Below, in pieces: positions 1-8,636 of a DNA stretch of 64,000 nucleotides (position 1 is its first letter; every line of letters starts with the position of its first letter). This stretch comes from Dyadobacter endophyticus. GTDB lineage: Bacteria > Bacteroidota > Bacteroidia > Cytophagales > Spirosomataceae. Location: NCBI RefSeq assembly GCF_014641595.1, contig NZ_BMIA01000005.1, forward strand, positions 186,001-250,000, read 5' to 3'. A model generated the notes under the pieces. It was given only the letters and a program-made list of their open reading frames with translations. It was not told the DNA's origin and ran no database searches. Position numbers and translations under genes: made by a program.

Positions 1-466
1 TCTTCTTTTCGAGGGCATAAGAAATCGCACGGGCGATTTTCTCACCTACCACCGAGCCCATCGAACCGCCGATGAAGCTGAAATCCATACATGCGATCAC
101 CAGGTCCAATCCATTCATTTTACCATGACCTGTGCGTACCGCATCTTTCAGCCCGGTCTTCTTCATGGTCGACTTGATCCGGTCGGGATAAGCCTTCGTA
201 TCTACGAAGCCCAGCGGGTCGCCGGATATGAGGTTGGCATCGAGCTCGATAAACTCGTTGTCATCGAAAAGCAGGTTGAAATACACATCGGACCCCACTT
301 TCTCGTGGTAGTTACAATGCGGACAGGTAAAAGCATTCTGCTTGTGTTCCCTGGTAGGAGTGATTTTTTTGCAATTGGGGCACTGATACCACAAACCGTC
401 CGGCGCTTCGCGCTTCATTTCAGTCGGTGTATTGATACCTTTCTCTTTCCGAATAAACCAGGACAT
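1..466 (-). CDS. accD: Acetyl-CoA carboxylase carboxyltransferase subunit beta (5' part, cut by window edge)
   Basis: Beta subunit of the carboxyltransferase half of acetyl-CoA carboxylase, which makes malonyl-CoA for fatty acid synthesis in the cytoplasm. The visible 155 residues start MSWFIRKEKGINTPTEMKRE and carry the family's N-terminal zinc ribbon, with Cys29 and Cys32 (CPNC) and Cys48 and Cys51 (CPHC), followed by the start of the crotonase-fold carboxyltransferase domain (MDFSFIGGSMGSVVGEKI). The ATG at 466 gives exactly the usual N-terminus. The rest of the gene lies left of the window. A TATATTTG box on the minus strand at 543-550 is a candidate promoter element. Identification is firm. 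Confidence 0.95.
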   Translation of the reverse strand, partial: MSWFIRKEKGINTPTEMKREAPDGLWYQCPNCKKITPTREHKQNAFTCPHCNYHEKVGSDVYFNLLFDDNEFIELDANLISGDPLGFVDTKAYPDRIKSTMKKTGLKDAVRTGHGKMNGLDLVIACMDFSFIGGSMGSVVGEKIARAISYALEKK

Positions 467-542
467 ATTTTATGTGGGTTGATTTATGTATAATAATCTG
501 AAAATCAGATAATTATTTCAATTTCATGTTGAATAATGGGCT

Positions 543-550
543 CAAATATA
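543..550 (-). promoter_or_regulatory. Candidate -7 box for accD
   Basis: TATATTTG on the minus strand matches the Bacteroidota -7 consensus TAnnTTTG and lies 77 bp upstream of the accD ATG. No convincing TTG -33 element stands at the usual 19-21 bp distance, so the call is weak. Confidence 0.35.
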
Positions 551-684
551 ACAATAATTGTTGTGTATCATGAAAACCGGCCTGGTAACGTGTCGGTTTG
601 ACGGTTAGTTTTGCCACTGGTAACGGCATCGAAAGAACAATTTCAAACTTTATTTGTTACCAGTTACAGAACATTAACCGGCAC

Positions 685-1227
685 ATGACTCCATCCACAT
701 CTCCTATCGTGATCATCGTTGGCACTAACCGGCCCAACTCGATGTCCAGGAAAATAGCGGAATATTATCAGGGAATCCTTCAACAACTGCACGCGCCCAG
801 TATTATTCTTGATCTGGTGAACCTGCCCGATGATTTTACGGTCTCGGCATTGTATGCGAACAGCGGTAAGAATGAAGCATTTAACAACCTGAAATCATTG
901 CTGGAACAAACCGACAAGTTCGTATTCATCGTGCCCGAGTACAACGGTTCATACCCTGGCGTGCTGAAAGCATTTATCGACGGACTGCCCTACCCCAACA
1001 GTTTCTCCAATAAAAAAGCCGCATTGGTAGGATTATCTTCCAATATGCAAGGCGCGGCCATCGCATTGAGCCATTTGAACGACGTTTTCAGCTACCTGGG
1101 CATGAATACGCTCGCGTTACGCGTGAAGCTTGCGCAGATACGCTCGCATTACAGCGATAATGTCATTTCAAATGCATTGTATAAGGAACTGCTTGAAATA
1201 CAAGCCGGCCAGCTTATTCATTTCTAG
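685..1227 (+). CDS. NADPH-dependent FMN reductase family protein
   Basis: Flavodoxin-like NAD(P)H:FMN or quinone reductase of 180 residues, the usual family size, cytoplasmic. The N-terminal strand and phosphate-binding loop read VIIVGTNRPNSMSRKIAEYY, and the conserved flavin-contacting segment VPEYNGSYPGVLKAFIDGLP follows near residue 100. I chose the ATG at 685 (MTPSTSPIV) because the reading frame upstream of it has no family-like residues and this start puts the first beta strand at the expected place. It is a single gene between accD (divergent) and ftsZ (convergent), and it shares a terminator with ftsZ. The physiological substrate cannot be told from sequence. Confidence 0.88.
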   Translation: MTPSTSPIVIIVGTNRPNSMSRKIAEYYQGILQQLHAPSIILDLVNLPDDFTVSALYANSGKNEAFNNLKSLLEQTDKFVFIVPEYNGSYPGVLKAFIDGLPYPNSFSNKKAALVGLSSNMQGAAIALSHLNDVFSYLGMNTLALRVKLAQIRSHYSDNVISNALYKELLEIQAGQLIHF

Positions 1228-1234
1228 GACATTA

Positions 1235-1261
1235 AAAAAGGGAGCTCGTCGCTCCCTTTTT
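1235..1261. terminator. Bidirectional terminator between FMN reductase and ftsZ
   Basis: A perfect hairpin with arms of about 10-11 bp at 1235-1245 and 1251-1261 around the loop TCGTC. The GC core GGGAGC is flanked by an A run on one side and a T run on the other, so it can end transcription from both convergent genes. Confidence 0.85.
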
Positions 1262-1262
1262 A

Positions 1263-2705
1263 CTATTTCAGCCAGTGTTGTTCCATTTCATGTGCCGGAA
1301 TGGCGGGGCGCTTCCAAAGCTCAACCCTGCTCCGGCGAAAAGCCGGACCTTCCAGATCAGCGAATTTCACAAGCCCATCGCGGAATGATTTGATCATCAT
1401 TTCCATTTTCAGGGCATCTTCGTCCGTCCAGTCGTTCGTCGGCTCGACTTCCGTCAGCGAAATATTGATCGGCTCGAAGCCGTGCGTTACCCTTTCATCT
1501 TCCAGAACGAGGTCGATCGAACCCGTCGGCGTATTTTCTTCCAGTTCTCCGGTCAATACCAGTTCCTCTTCATCCACAGCCACCGGTTCGGGAATTTCTT
1601 CTTTCGGCTCTTCCACAATCACGGGGGCTTGCAGAGGCTGTCCTTTGACGCCTTTGAGCTGAATACCGGGGATCGGCGATTCGATACTGTCAAAACCAGC
1701 CGCCACTACGGTAACCCGGAGCTTATCGCCCAACGAATCGTCGGTGATCGTACCCAGTTTGAACATCCGTGCTTCGCCGCCCACTTGTGAAAGCACATAT
1801 TGCCAGATCTCGCGCTGCTCCCGCATAGTAGCCTCTTTCTTCTTGCTGGTAGCGAGCGTTACGAGGATCCTTTTCGCGCCGCGGATATCGCGGTCGTTCA
1901 ATAGCGGCGAATCGAGCGCTTCCTTGATCGCATTCTGCGCGCGATCGGCGCCGGTGGACTCCGACGTTCCCATTACCGACTGTCCGGCACCTTTCAACAC
2001 TTTCTCCACATCTTTGAAGTCGGTATTGATATTACCGTTGGTGGTAATGATCTCGGAAATACTTTTCACCGCATTGAGCAAAATACCGTCCGCTTCCGCG
2101 AAGGCCTGCGTCAATGTCATGTCCTCGTACAGTTCTTCGAGCTTGTCGTTCAAAACCACGAGAACAGTATCGCTATATTCTTTCAGCTGCTCAATACCTT
2201 CGAGCGCCTGCTCTTTCTTGTCAAGTCCTTCCCAGGTGTAAGGTGCTGTTACGACAGCCACCGTCAGTTTGCCCATTTCTTTGGCAAGCTGCGCAATCAC
2301 CGGCGCGGCCCCCGTTCCTGTTCCACCGCCCATACCGGCCGTGATAAAGACCATTTGGGTAGAGCCTCCCAGAAGCCCTTTTATTTCTTCGATCGTTTCC
2401 AAAGCCGCTTCCTTTCCTTTCGAAGCATCGGTACCGGCTCCCAGGCCTTGTGTCAAAGTTGCACCCAATTGGATTTTCACGGGTACAGGGCTGTTGGCAA
2501 GCGCTTGTCTGTCTGTGTTACAAACCGCAAACTCCACGTCCTTGATTTTTTTCTCAAACATGTAGTTCACAGCATTGCTACCTCCCCCGCCGACACCAAT
2601 TACCTTGATGATAGCCGGCTCGCCGTGGCCTTCTCCGTTTGGGTCTTTGATGATTTCGTTCACTATATAGTCCTGGTCTAATGCGTGCAACAAGCTATTG
2701 TTCAT
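1263..2705 (-). CDS. ftsZ: Cell division protein FtsZ
   Basis: Tubulin-like GTPase that forms the Z ring at midcell. The GTP-binding signature GGGTGTG is at residues 126-132, an N-terminal nucleotide-binding GGGGSNAV near 39-46, and the T7 synergy-loop residues are kept in NTDFKDV. After the two tubulin domains (to about residue 350) comes an acidic, low-complexity linker rich in Glu and Pro. The C-terminal tail peptide GPAFRRSRVEL corresponds to the FtsA/FtsZ-partner binding motif, followed by a further 17 or so residues. At 480 residues it is longer than enteric FtsZ (about 380), because of the linker and tail. It is the last gene of the distal dcw cluster, 35 bp after ftsA, and is followed directly by a terminator. 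Confidence 0.97.
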   Translation of the reverse strand: MNNSLLHALDQDYIVNEIIKDPNGEGHGEPAIIKVIGVGGGGSNAVNYMFEKKIKDVEFAVCNTDRQALANSPVPVKIQLGATLTQGLGAGTDASKGKEAALETIEEIKGLLGGSTQMVFITAGMGGGTGTGAAPVIAQLAKEMGKLTVAVVTAPYTWEGLDKKEQALEGIEQLKEYSDTVLVVLNDKLEELYEDMTLTQAFAEADGILLNAVKSISEIITTNGNINTDFKDVEKVLKGAGQSVMGTSESTGADRAQNAIKEALDSPLLNDRDIRGAKRILVTLATSKKKEATMREQREIWQYVLSQVGGEARMFKLGTITDDSLGDKLRVTVVAAGFDSIESPIPGIQLKGVKGQPLQAPVIVEEPKEEIPEPVAVDEEELVLTGELEENTPTGSIDLVLEDERVTHGFEPINISLTEVEPTNDWTDEDALKMEMMIKSFRDGLVKFADLEGPAFRRSRVELWKRPAIPAHEMEQHWLK

Positions 2706-2740
2706 ATTCTTTCCGGGGTTGAGTATGCGTGATATGGCTG

Positions 2741-4087
2741 TTAATAGTCTCCGAGACTATCGTCCTTCTTTCCTATAATACCGGTAATATTATCCCAAAA
2801 CGTTCCGTTTCGTTTCTGCGCTTCTTTTACCTCTTTCACAGGTTCCTTCTGCACCACATTGCCTGTATTGAATGCCGATGCAGGCCTGCAAACCGATTTT
2901 ATCCGCGAATCGACCGATTTCAGCCCTGCCCACGCAAGCCCGATGGCGGTATTGAAAGCGGCATTGCTTACCGCGTCGGCTTTGGCAGTCCGTTCCAGGT
3001 TCTCAGGGTAACCTACGCGTACCGACATGTCGGTGATTCTTTCAAACAAAGCCTCTATCTCCGGAATGTTTGCGGAGCCGCCCGTGAGGACAAGCCCGCC
3101 GATCAGCCTGTCGGCGTAACCCGATTTAATGATCTCCGCATACACCATCGCCGCAATTTCTTTCAATCGCTCTTCGATGATCAATGCTACATTCTTTTTC
3201 AAAACCGGTTTGGGCTGGCGGCCGGCCAGGTAATTAATCAGAATTTCTACATTCAAAGGCACGTCAGCCGAAACTGCCACGCCGTATTCCTTTTTCAAAT
3301 GTTCCGCATTCTCGAACTGAATACCGCATCCTACTTCGAGATCGGCAGTAATGTGCCGCCCGCCAATCGGGAATGACGCGATATGGCGCACAATGCGGTC
3401 GTGATAGATGATCACGTCCGTGGTATGGTCGCCGATATCCACCATGGCGATGCCCGCTTTTATTTCATTATCGGTCAATACGGCCAGGCTGGTTGCCAGC
3501 GGAGCAAGCACCAGTTTATCGCATTTCAGCGCCTGGTCGGCTTCCGCGAGGCTTTTCTTGGTACGCAACACCGACTGGCTGTTGGCAGAAATCACGAGGA
3601 AGTTCCCCCCGAGCTTAATGCCTGTGCGGCCTACCGGCTCACGCACGCCTGTCGAGTTATCCACCGTAAAGTCCATCGGCAATACATGCAGCACATCGAA
3701 GTTCGGCTCAATTTTCGCGCGGTACATATCGTCGACCAGTTGGTCGACATCCCGTTGGGTTACTTCTTCGCCCGATGATGCGGAAGGCCTGATCACCCCG
3801 TCGCTCTGCGGGCTCACTTTTACGTGCGTACCGCCAAAGCTTACATTTACAACTCCAATATCAAGATCCGACCGGGACGACGCTTCCGCGAGTGCCTCTT
3901 TGATCGCGCTGCCAACCTGTTTAATGTTTTCAACGGAGCCATTTACTACTGCTCCTGCCGGCACAGGGACTTCGCTGAAGCCCAAAATCTCGATATTGTT
4001 GCGACGCGTCGCTGAACCTTGCGCAGCGACCACGGTTATTTTCGTACTTCCAATATCTACCCCAACTACAATCTTATCGTGTGCCAT
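2741..4087 (-). CDS. ftsA: Cell division protein FtsA
   Basis: Actin-like ATPase that tethers FtsZ filaments to the membrane and recruits later divisome proteins. The actin-fold phosphate-1 motif is GVDIGSTKITVVAAQG at the N-terminus, a second phosphate motif appears in MVDIGDHTTDVIIYHD, and the adenosine motif in LVLTGGSANIPEIEALF. The SHS2/1C insertion lies between about residues 85 and 165. Length (448) is slightly above enteric FtsA (420), mainly in the C-terminal region, whose last residues (FWDNITGIIGKKDDSLGDY) can form the amphipathic membrane-targeting helix. It lies between ftsQ (15 bp gap) and ftsZ in the same transcriptional direction. Confidence 0.96.
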   Translation of the reverse strand: MAHDKIVVGVDIGSTKITVVAAQGSATRRNNIEILGFSEVPVPAGAVVNGSVENIKQVGSAIKEALAEASSRSDLDIGVVNVSFGGTHVKVSPQSDGVIRPSASSGEEVTQRDVDQLVDDMYRAKIEPNFDVLHVLPMDFTVDNSTGVREPVGRTGIKLGGNFLVISANSQSVLRTKKSLAEADQALKCDKLVLAPLATSLAVLTDNEIKAGIAMVDIGDHTTDVIIYHDRIVRHIASFPIGGRHITADLEVGCGIQFENAEHLKKEYGVAVSADVPLNVEILINYLAGRQPKPVLKKNVALIIEERLKEIAAMVYAEIIKSGYADRLIGGLVLTGGSANIPEIEALFERITDMSVRVGYPENLERTAKADAVSNAAFNTAIGLAWAGLKSVDSRIKSVCRPASAFNTGNVVQKEPVKEVKEAQKRNGTFWDNITGIIGKKDDSLGDY

Positions 4088-4102
4088 GCTGATGGTGAAT
4101 TA

Positions 4103-4879
4103 TTATTCACAAACTATTTGATCCTGAAACTTAACACTAATTCTTTTATACCTGCCCCAATCTTTGCTGAGCACCTTATCGTAAAAGATGCGCAACTTTT
4201 TGAATTTGGACTCGAAATCCTCCGCCATACCCAGTTCGATCCGTTGGTCGCCCAGTAATGTCCGAAGGTCTACCTCACCATCCTTATCCACATTCATTTG
4301 CGTAACCTGTGCTTTCCAGAACGGGTCGGTGTTCAGAAAACGCAATAACTCCAAAACCTGAGCGCCCTTTTCGGACCTCAGCTTTTGAGGGTTCTGGAAA
4401 TACGCCCCTGAAACCAGTAACGTTCTTGCTGAATAACTTTCTGATAGAGGAAAAAAAACGCCCTCGTGGTTGATATAGTATCCCGATGTGTTCCGCATTT
4501 CCCCATTATCCGAAGTGTTAATCCAGCGCGCAAGCGGTTTCTCCTGCTCAACTTCGACTACTATATTGCCCCTGAGGTCACGAAAAACCTGACATTTCTT
4601 AATAAGCTTGTTACGGTTGACGCGGTTTTCCAGATCGTGCAGGGCCACATCGCTGAGCCTGCTCCCGATCAGCGGATCGCCGCCGTTCTCCGTCAGCAGC
4701 ATTTGCACATCCATTTGGTTCAGAAATCGTGTACCTGAATCGCCCTGGATAGATATTACGAGATTTGTACAACGCTGTTGACCGAGCTTGCTTTCTGCCA
4801 TACCGATGCCGGCAATTGGCAAAATAAGCCACAAACTACGTTTCAACAAAAGCCATGAATAGTCAAATTTACGTAACAT
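4103..4879 (-). CDS. ftsQ: Cell division protein FtsQ
   Basis: Bitopic membrane protein of the FtsQ/DivIB family that links cytoplasmic and periplasmic divisome parts. From the ATG at 4879 it has a short basic N-terminus (MLRKFDYSWLLLKRS), one transmembrane segment (LWLILPIAGIGMAES), a POTRA-type region near residues 40-110 (DSGTRFLNQMDVQMLLTENG) and the FtsQ beta domain with EKPLARW and DLRTLLGDQRIELG. A TTG at 4918 would add 13 residues and overlap murC; I prefer the ATG because it puts the usual short basic leader before the membrane helix. At 258 residues the length is normal. Sequence conservation in this family is low, so the position between murC and ftsA supports the name. Confidence 0.92.
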   Translation of the reverse strand: MLRKFDYSWLLLKRSLWLILPIAGIGMAESKLGQQRCTNLVISIQGDSGTRFLNQMDVQMLLTENGGDPLIGSRLSDVALHDLENRVNRNKLIKKCQVFRDLRGNIVVEVEQEKPLARWINTSDNGEMRNTSGYYINHEGVFFPLSESYSARTLLVSGAYFQNPQKLRSEKGAQVLELLRFLNTDPFWKAQVTQMNVDKDGEVDLRTLLGDQRIELGMAEDFESKFKKLRIFYDKVLSKDWGRYKRISVKFQDQIVCE

Positions 4880-4904
4880 CTTAGTAATATTAAAAATGCT
4901 TTGA

Positions 4905-6311
4905 CTAATTATTCGCAACTGGATTTTGCAGCAAATCGCGGATCGGTCCTACCAAAGTATCGATATCCCCGGCTCCGATCGTGACCACAATATCCGTATT
5001 TAATTCCTTTAAAAGTTGTAAAACTTCTTCTTTTGCAACCAGTTGTTTATCCGGCGAGGTCACTTTGCCAAGGATCATTTCAGAATTGACACCTTCGATC
5101 GGCAACTCGCGCGCGGGGTAAATGTCCAGCAGCAAAAGGCGGTCGGCGAGTGATAAACTTTCCGAGAAGCCCTCCGCAAAGTCGCGCGTGCGGGTGAACA
5201 GGTGCGGCTGGAATATGGCCGTTACATGCCGACCCGGATACAAACCCTTTACAGATGACAGGAATGCCTCTATTTCCGTAGGATGGTGTGCGTAATCGTC
5301 GATATACACATTGCCTTCTTCCTCAACCTGGTATTCAAAGCGGCGCTTCACTCCTCCGTAACTTTCCAGCGCTTCTTTGATCTTCGCTGGTTCAATACCA
5401 ATATATAATGCCACTGCACTCGCCGCAATCGAGTTTTCGATATTGTGATAGCCCGGGATTTTCATCGCAATACCTTCGATCACGCCACCGGGATAGATCA
5501 GGTCGAATACGAAGCGGGCGTTCTCGATATGGATATTCGCTGCGTGGTAGGGACCGCTATTTAATGAATAGGTAAATACTTTCGCCTTGCTGCTGTCCGC
5601 GATTTCCAACCCTTCGCGCATAAACAATGCACCATGCTCGTCGATCTGACTCACATAATCCCGGAATGATTCGAGGACTGCTTCATGCTTACCATAAATA
5701 TCAAGGTGGTCGGCGTCGGTGGACGTTACGATCGCGATTTCGGGGAACAATGTCAGGAACGACCGGTCGAACTCATCCGCTTCGACCACACAAAAGACCT
5801 CTTCCAGTTTGTCGGTAGGCTCATTGAGGAGCAGGTTGGTACCGTAGTTTTGGGTAATACCTCCCAAAAACGCCGTGCTGTTCACATGCGCGTGACGCAG
5901 GATGTGCGCTACGAGCGAGGACGTGGTCGTTTTCCCGTGCGTACCAGCAACACCGATCGTTCTCAGGTTTTGGGTTAAAATGCCTAAAACCTGTGAGCGT
6001 TTCAGGATCAGAAAATTTTCGTCCCGGAAATAATGCATTTGCTTGTGCTGCACCGGGACGGCCGGCGTGTAAATAACGAGCGTTTGCTGCGGATCGGCAG
6101 TAAATGCTGCCGGAATGGTCGAAATGTCATCTTCAAGCGTTACAGGAATACCTTCTTCTATCAGCTTACCGACGAGTGTGGTCATGGTCTTGTCATAACC
6201 AGCCACTTCAAACCCATTGGCTTTAAACCAGCGGGCAAGCGCACTCATTCCGATTCCGCCTATTCCTACAAAATAGATATACTTCCAGTTTGTCACAGAG
6301 GATGACATCAT
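4905..6311 (-). CDS. murC: UDP-N-acetylmuramate--L-alanine ligase MurC
   Basis: Cytoplasmic Mur ligase that adds L-alanine to UDP-MurNAc. The N-terminal Rossmann segment is YIYFVGIGGIGMSALARWF, the ATP P-loop is GTHGKTTTSS, and the Mur ligase central signature appears as EADEFDRSFL. The third domain contains YIDDYAHHPTEIEAFL and FQPHLFTRTRDFAEGF, both typical of MurC. Length about 468 residues. The start is placed at the ATG at 6311 (MMSSSVTNW); a second ATG follows immediately at 6308 and a TTG two codons upstream is less likely. It sits 15 bp after murG. Confidence 0.96.
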   Translation of the reverse strand: MMSSSVTNWKYIYFVGIGGIGMSALARWFKANGFEVAGYDKTMTTLVGKLIEEGIPVTLEDDISTIPAAFTADPQQTLVIYTPAVPVQHKQMHYFRDENFLILKRSQVLGILTQNLRTIGVAGTHGKTTTSSLVAHILRHAHVNSTAFLGGITQNYGTNLLLNEPTDKLEEVFCVVEADEFDRSFLTLFPEIAIVTSTDADHLDIYGKHEAVLESFRDYVSQIDEHGALFMREGLEIADSSKAKVFTYSLNSGPYHAANIHIENARFVFDLIYPGGVIEGIAMKIPGYHNIENSIAASAVALYIGIEPAKIKEALESYGGVKRRFEYQVEEEGNVYIDDYAHHPTEIEAFLSSVKGLYPGRHVTAIFQPHLFTRTRDFAEGFSESLSLADRLLLLDIYPARELPIEGVNSEMILGKVTSPDKQLVAKEEVLQLLKELNTDIVVTIGAGDIDTLVGPIRDLLQNPVANN

Positions 6312-6326
6312 ATTCAAATCTTGGGG

Positions 6327-7424
6327 TTATTGGATCAAATTAAAAACTTCCGCAGCAATATCGTCGGCCGCGCTGGGACGAGCCAGTTTGTTGATATTCG
6401 TTTGCAATTCGCGCTGACGCGTTACATCGTCCAGCAGGGCCAATGCTTGGTCGACCAGCCTTTCGCGCGCTTCCGCGTCTTTCACCAGAATCGCGGCATT
6501 GCTGTCGACAAGGTTCATTGCATTCTTGGTTTGATGGTCTTCCGAGGCATATGGAAACGGAACCAGAATCGCCGGTTTTGCAGCCAGGCACAGCTCCGAA
6601 ACCGACAATGCGCCTGCTCGTGACACCACCACGTCGGCCACGGCATAGGCCAGATCCATTGTATATATAAAGTCAAATGCCTTCACGCGGTCGGTTCCGA
6701 GCTTTTCAATGGCAGCTTTGGCTTTATCAACATCGTTTTTTCCGGTCTGCCACAGTACCTGATAACCGGCATCTACCAGCTTGCCCAGCCCGTCAGCAAT
6801 ACTTTCATTGATCGACCGCGCGCCAAGGCTTCCACCCATGACGAATAGCGTCTTCAAACCCTCGCGCAACTCGAATTGTTCCAGAGCCGCGCTTCGTTTC
6901 AAATGCACGTAAGTAATGTCGCTGCGTACCGGATTACCGAGCATGGTGATCTTCTCTTTCGGGAAAAAGGCCTCCATACCGGGATAAGCAACGCATATTT
7001 TGGCTGCTCTTTTGGCGAGGAACTTGTTCGTAATGCCTGCATAGGAATTTTGTTCCTGGATTAAAGTCGGGATACCGGCCATCGACGCCATCATGAGCAG
7101 CGGCCCGCTCGCAAAGCCTCCCACACCCACAGCTACGTCGGGCCTGAAGTCCTTGATCACCTCTTTTGCCTTCATCAGGCTACGGAACATCTTGAACGGA
7201 AGGGTCAGGTTTTCCAGTGAAAGACTTCTTTTAATGCCCGCGATGGGAAGTCCTACGATTTTATAACCCGCACGAGGGACCTTTTCCATTTCCATTTTAC
7301 CCAATGCACCCACAAACAGGATTTCCGTGTCCGGCTCCCGGTGCTGCAATGCATTGGCAATAGCGATAGCCGGGTAAATATGCCCGCCGGTGCCTCCTCC
7401 GCTGATAATGATTCTTTTTGCCAT
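6327..7424 (-). CDS. murG: Undecaprenyl-PP-MurNAc-pentapeptide-UDPGlcNAc GlcNAc transferase MurG
   Basis: Peripheral inner-membrane GT28-family glycosyltransferase that converts lipid I to lipid II. The N-terminal glycine-rich loop GGGTGGHIYPAIAIA (residues 9-23) binds the acceptor phosphates; the second G loop is VMGGSLGARSIN; the UDP-GlcNAc pocket has VSRAGALSVSELCLAAKPAILVPFPYASEDHQTKNA, matching the family. 365 residues is the normal length. The start ATG lies 1 bp from the ftsW stop codon, so the two are very probably translationally coupled. Confidence 0.97.
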   Translation of the reverse strand: MAKRIIISGGGTGGHIYPAIAIANALQHREPDTEILFVGALGKMEMEKVPRAGYKIVGLPIAGIKRSLSLENLTLPFKMFRSLMKAKEVIKDFRPDVAVGVGGFASGPLLMMASMAGIPTLIQEQNSYAGITNKFLAKRAAKICVAYPGMEAFFPKEKITMLGNPVRSDITYVHLKRSAALEQFELREGLKTLFVMGGSLGARSINESIADGLGKLVDAGYQVLWQTGKNDVDKAKAAIEKLGTDRVKAFDFIYTMDLAYAVADVVVSRAGALSVSELCLAAKPAILVPFPYASEDHQTKNAMNLVDSNAAILVKDAEARERLVDQALALLDDVTRQRELQTNINKLARPSAADDIAAEVFNLIQ

Positions 7425-7425
7425 G

Positions 7426-8580
7426 TTAAATGCGTTTTTCCTCGACGATCTCGCCCCGGCTCACGCTGAGGATCATGCCCATTGCAATGCCCGTGAAAAG
7501 CAGCGACGTTCCACCCTGACTGAAAAACGGCAGCGTTTGTCCTGTTACCGGCACCAGGCCGACAGTCACGGCCATAGCCGAAAACGCCTGGCTCACCACT
7601 ATGAATGTCAGTCCCGCCGAAAGCAGCCCGCCGAACGGTCGCTTAGTCGCCTCTATGGCTTTCAGCCCACGGTATAAGAGGATCAGATACAGGACGATCA
7701 ATGCAGTACCGCCTAGTGTTCCGTACTCTTCCACGGCCACGGCGAAAATGAAGTCTTTCTGAGGTTCGGGTAGGAAACGGCGCTGGCGGCTTTTGGAAAC
7801 ACCTTCTCCATACAACCCGCCGCGGGCCATAGCCATGTAGGATTGCTGGGATTGGTAAACCACGACATCCTTATCAAAAAAGGTCGAAATCCGGCTCTGC
7901 GCCGTTCCAGACCGCTGGGTAGAGTTCAGCAAAATGGCGATGGTCGCGAAAAATACCAGACCCAGGGCTGTAAATGCGAGGTAGTGCAGCGGAACTTTGC
8001 CTACGAACATCAGTAAAAAGCAAATGCCTGCCAGCATGACCGCCGTCGAGACATTGCTTACGAAAATCAACCCGCATACGACGCCCACGAGTGCGAGCGG
8101 CTCCATGAAAAGCTCACGGGTATTCCAACCGCCTTTGATATGCCTCGCCAAAATCAGCGATAAATGTGCCACCAATGCGACCTTGGCCCATTCCGAAGGC
8201 TGGAAGCGCTGCCCGATCACGGGGATCTCGATCCAGCGCGCCGCGTCGTTCACCGAAGTCCCGAAAAACATCGTGAATATCAACAGCAGGATAGAGCTCC
8301 ACACGGCAAGCCGCGTCACATACACGAATTTGATGTACGGCACGCGGTGCACGAAGTACATTACCGCGAGTGAAAGCACGCAAAGCAATGCATGTTTGTA
8401 AAGGTAATATTCGGTATTGCCGTCCATCTGGCTGTAAGCGTCCTTCACCGAGGCGCTATACACCACCACGATGCTCCACATCAGCATGATAATGCATATC
8501 CCCCATATCCAGGGGTCGCCTTTCAGGTTTTTGCTAAACCATGCCTGGGTATCTTCCCTTGTCTTGTTCAGGAAATCCAT
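7426..8580 (-). CDS. ftsW: Lipid II polymerase / SEDS protein FtsW
   Basis: SEDS-family polytopic membrane glycosyltransferase that polymerises lipid II at the septum, partner of FtsI. It has about ten hydrophobic segments over 384 residues. Family motifs include SEWAKVALVAHLSLIL, the loop SQQSYMAMARGGLYGEGVSKSRQRRFLPEPQKDFIFAVAVEEYG broken over residues 230-275 (including the conserved LPEPQKDFIFA), and TGQTLPFFSQGGTSLLF near the C-terminus. The position between murD and murG favours FtsW over RodA. Confidence 0.96.
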   Translation of the reverse strand: MDFLNKTREDTQAWFSKNLKGDPWIWGICIIMLMWSIVVVYSASVKDAYSQMDGNTEYYLYKHALLCVLSLAVMYFVHRVPYIKFVYVTRLAVWSSILLLIFTMFFGTSVNDAARWIEIPVIGQRFQPSEWAKVALVAHLSLILARHIKGGWNTRELFMEPLALVGVVCGLIFVSNVSTAVMLAGICFLLMFVGKVPLHYLAFTALGLVFFATIAILLNSTQRSGTAQSRISTFFDKDVVVYQSQQSYMAMARGGLYGEGVSKSRQRRFLPEPQKDFIFAVAVEEYGTLGGTALIVLYLILLYRGLKAIEATKRPFGGLLSAGLTFIVVSQAFSAMAVTVGLVPVTGQTLPFFSQGGTSLLFTGIAMGMILSVSRGEIVEEKRI

Positions 8581-8636
8581 ATCGTTTGCCGGCTAATGAT
8601 TTGTTGTCAAGAATAGTCAGTGGTTGTCAGGGATGG

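Noticed and set aside
125..493. A 122-codon plus-strand frame near the left edge
   Set aside because: It is the reverse of accD, whose zinc ribbon is clear on the minus strand.
3408..4121. A 237-codon open frame opposite ftsA
   Set aside because: Serine- and threonine-rich translation without any family signal, wholly inside ftsA on the other strand.
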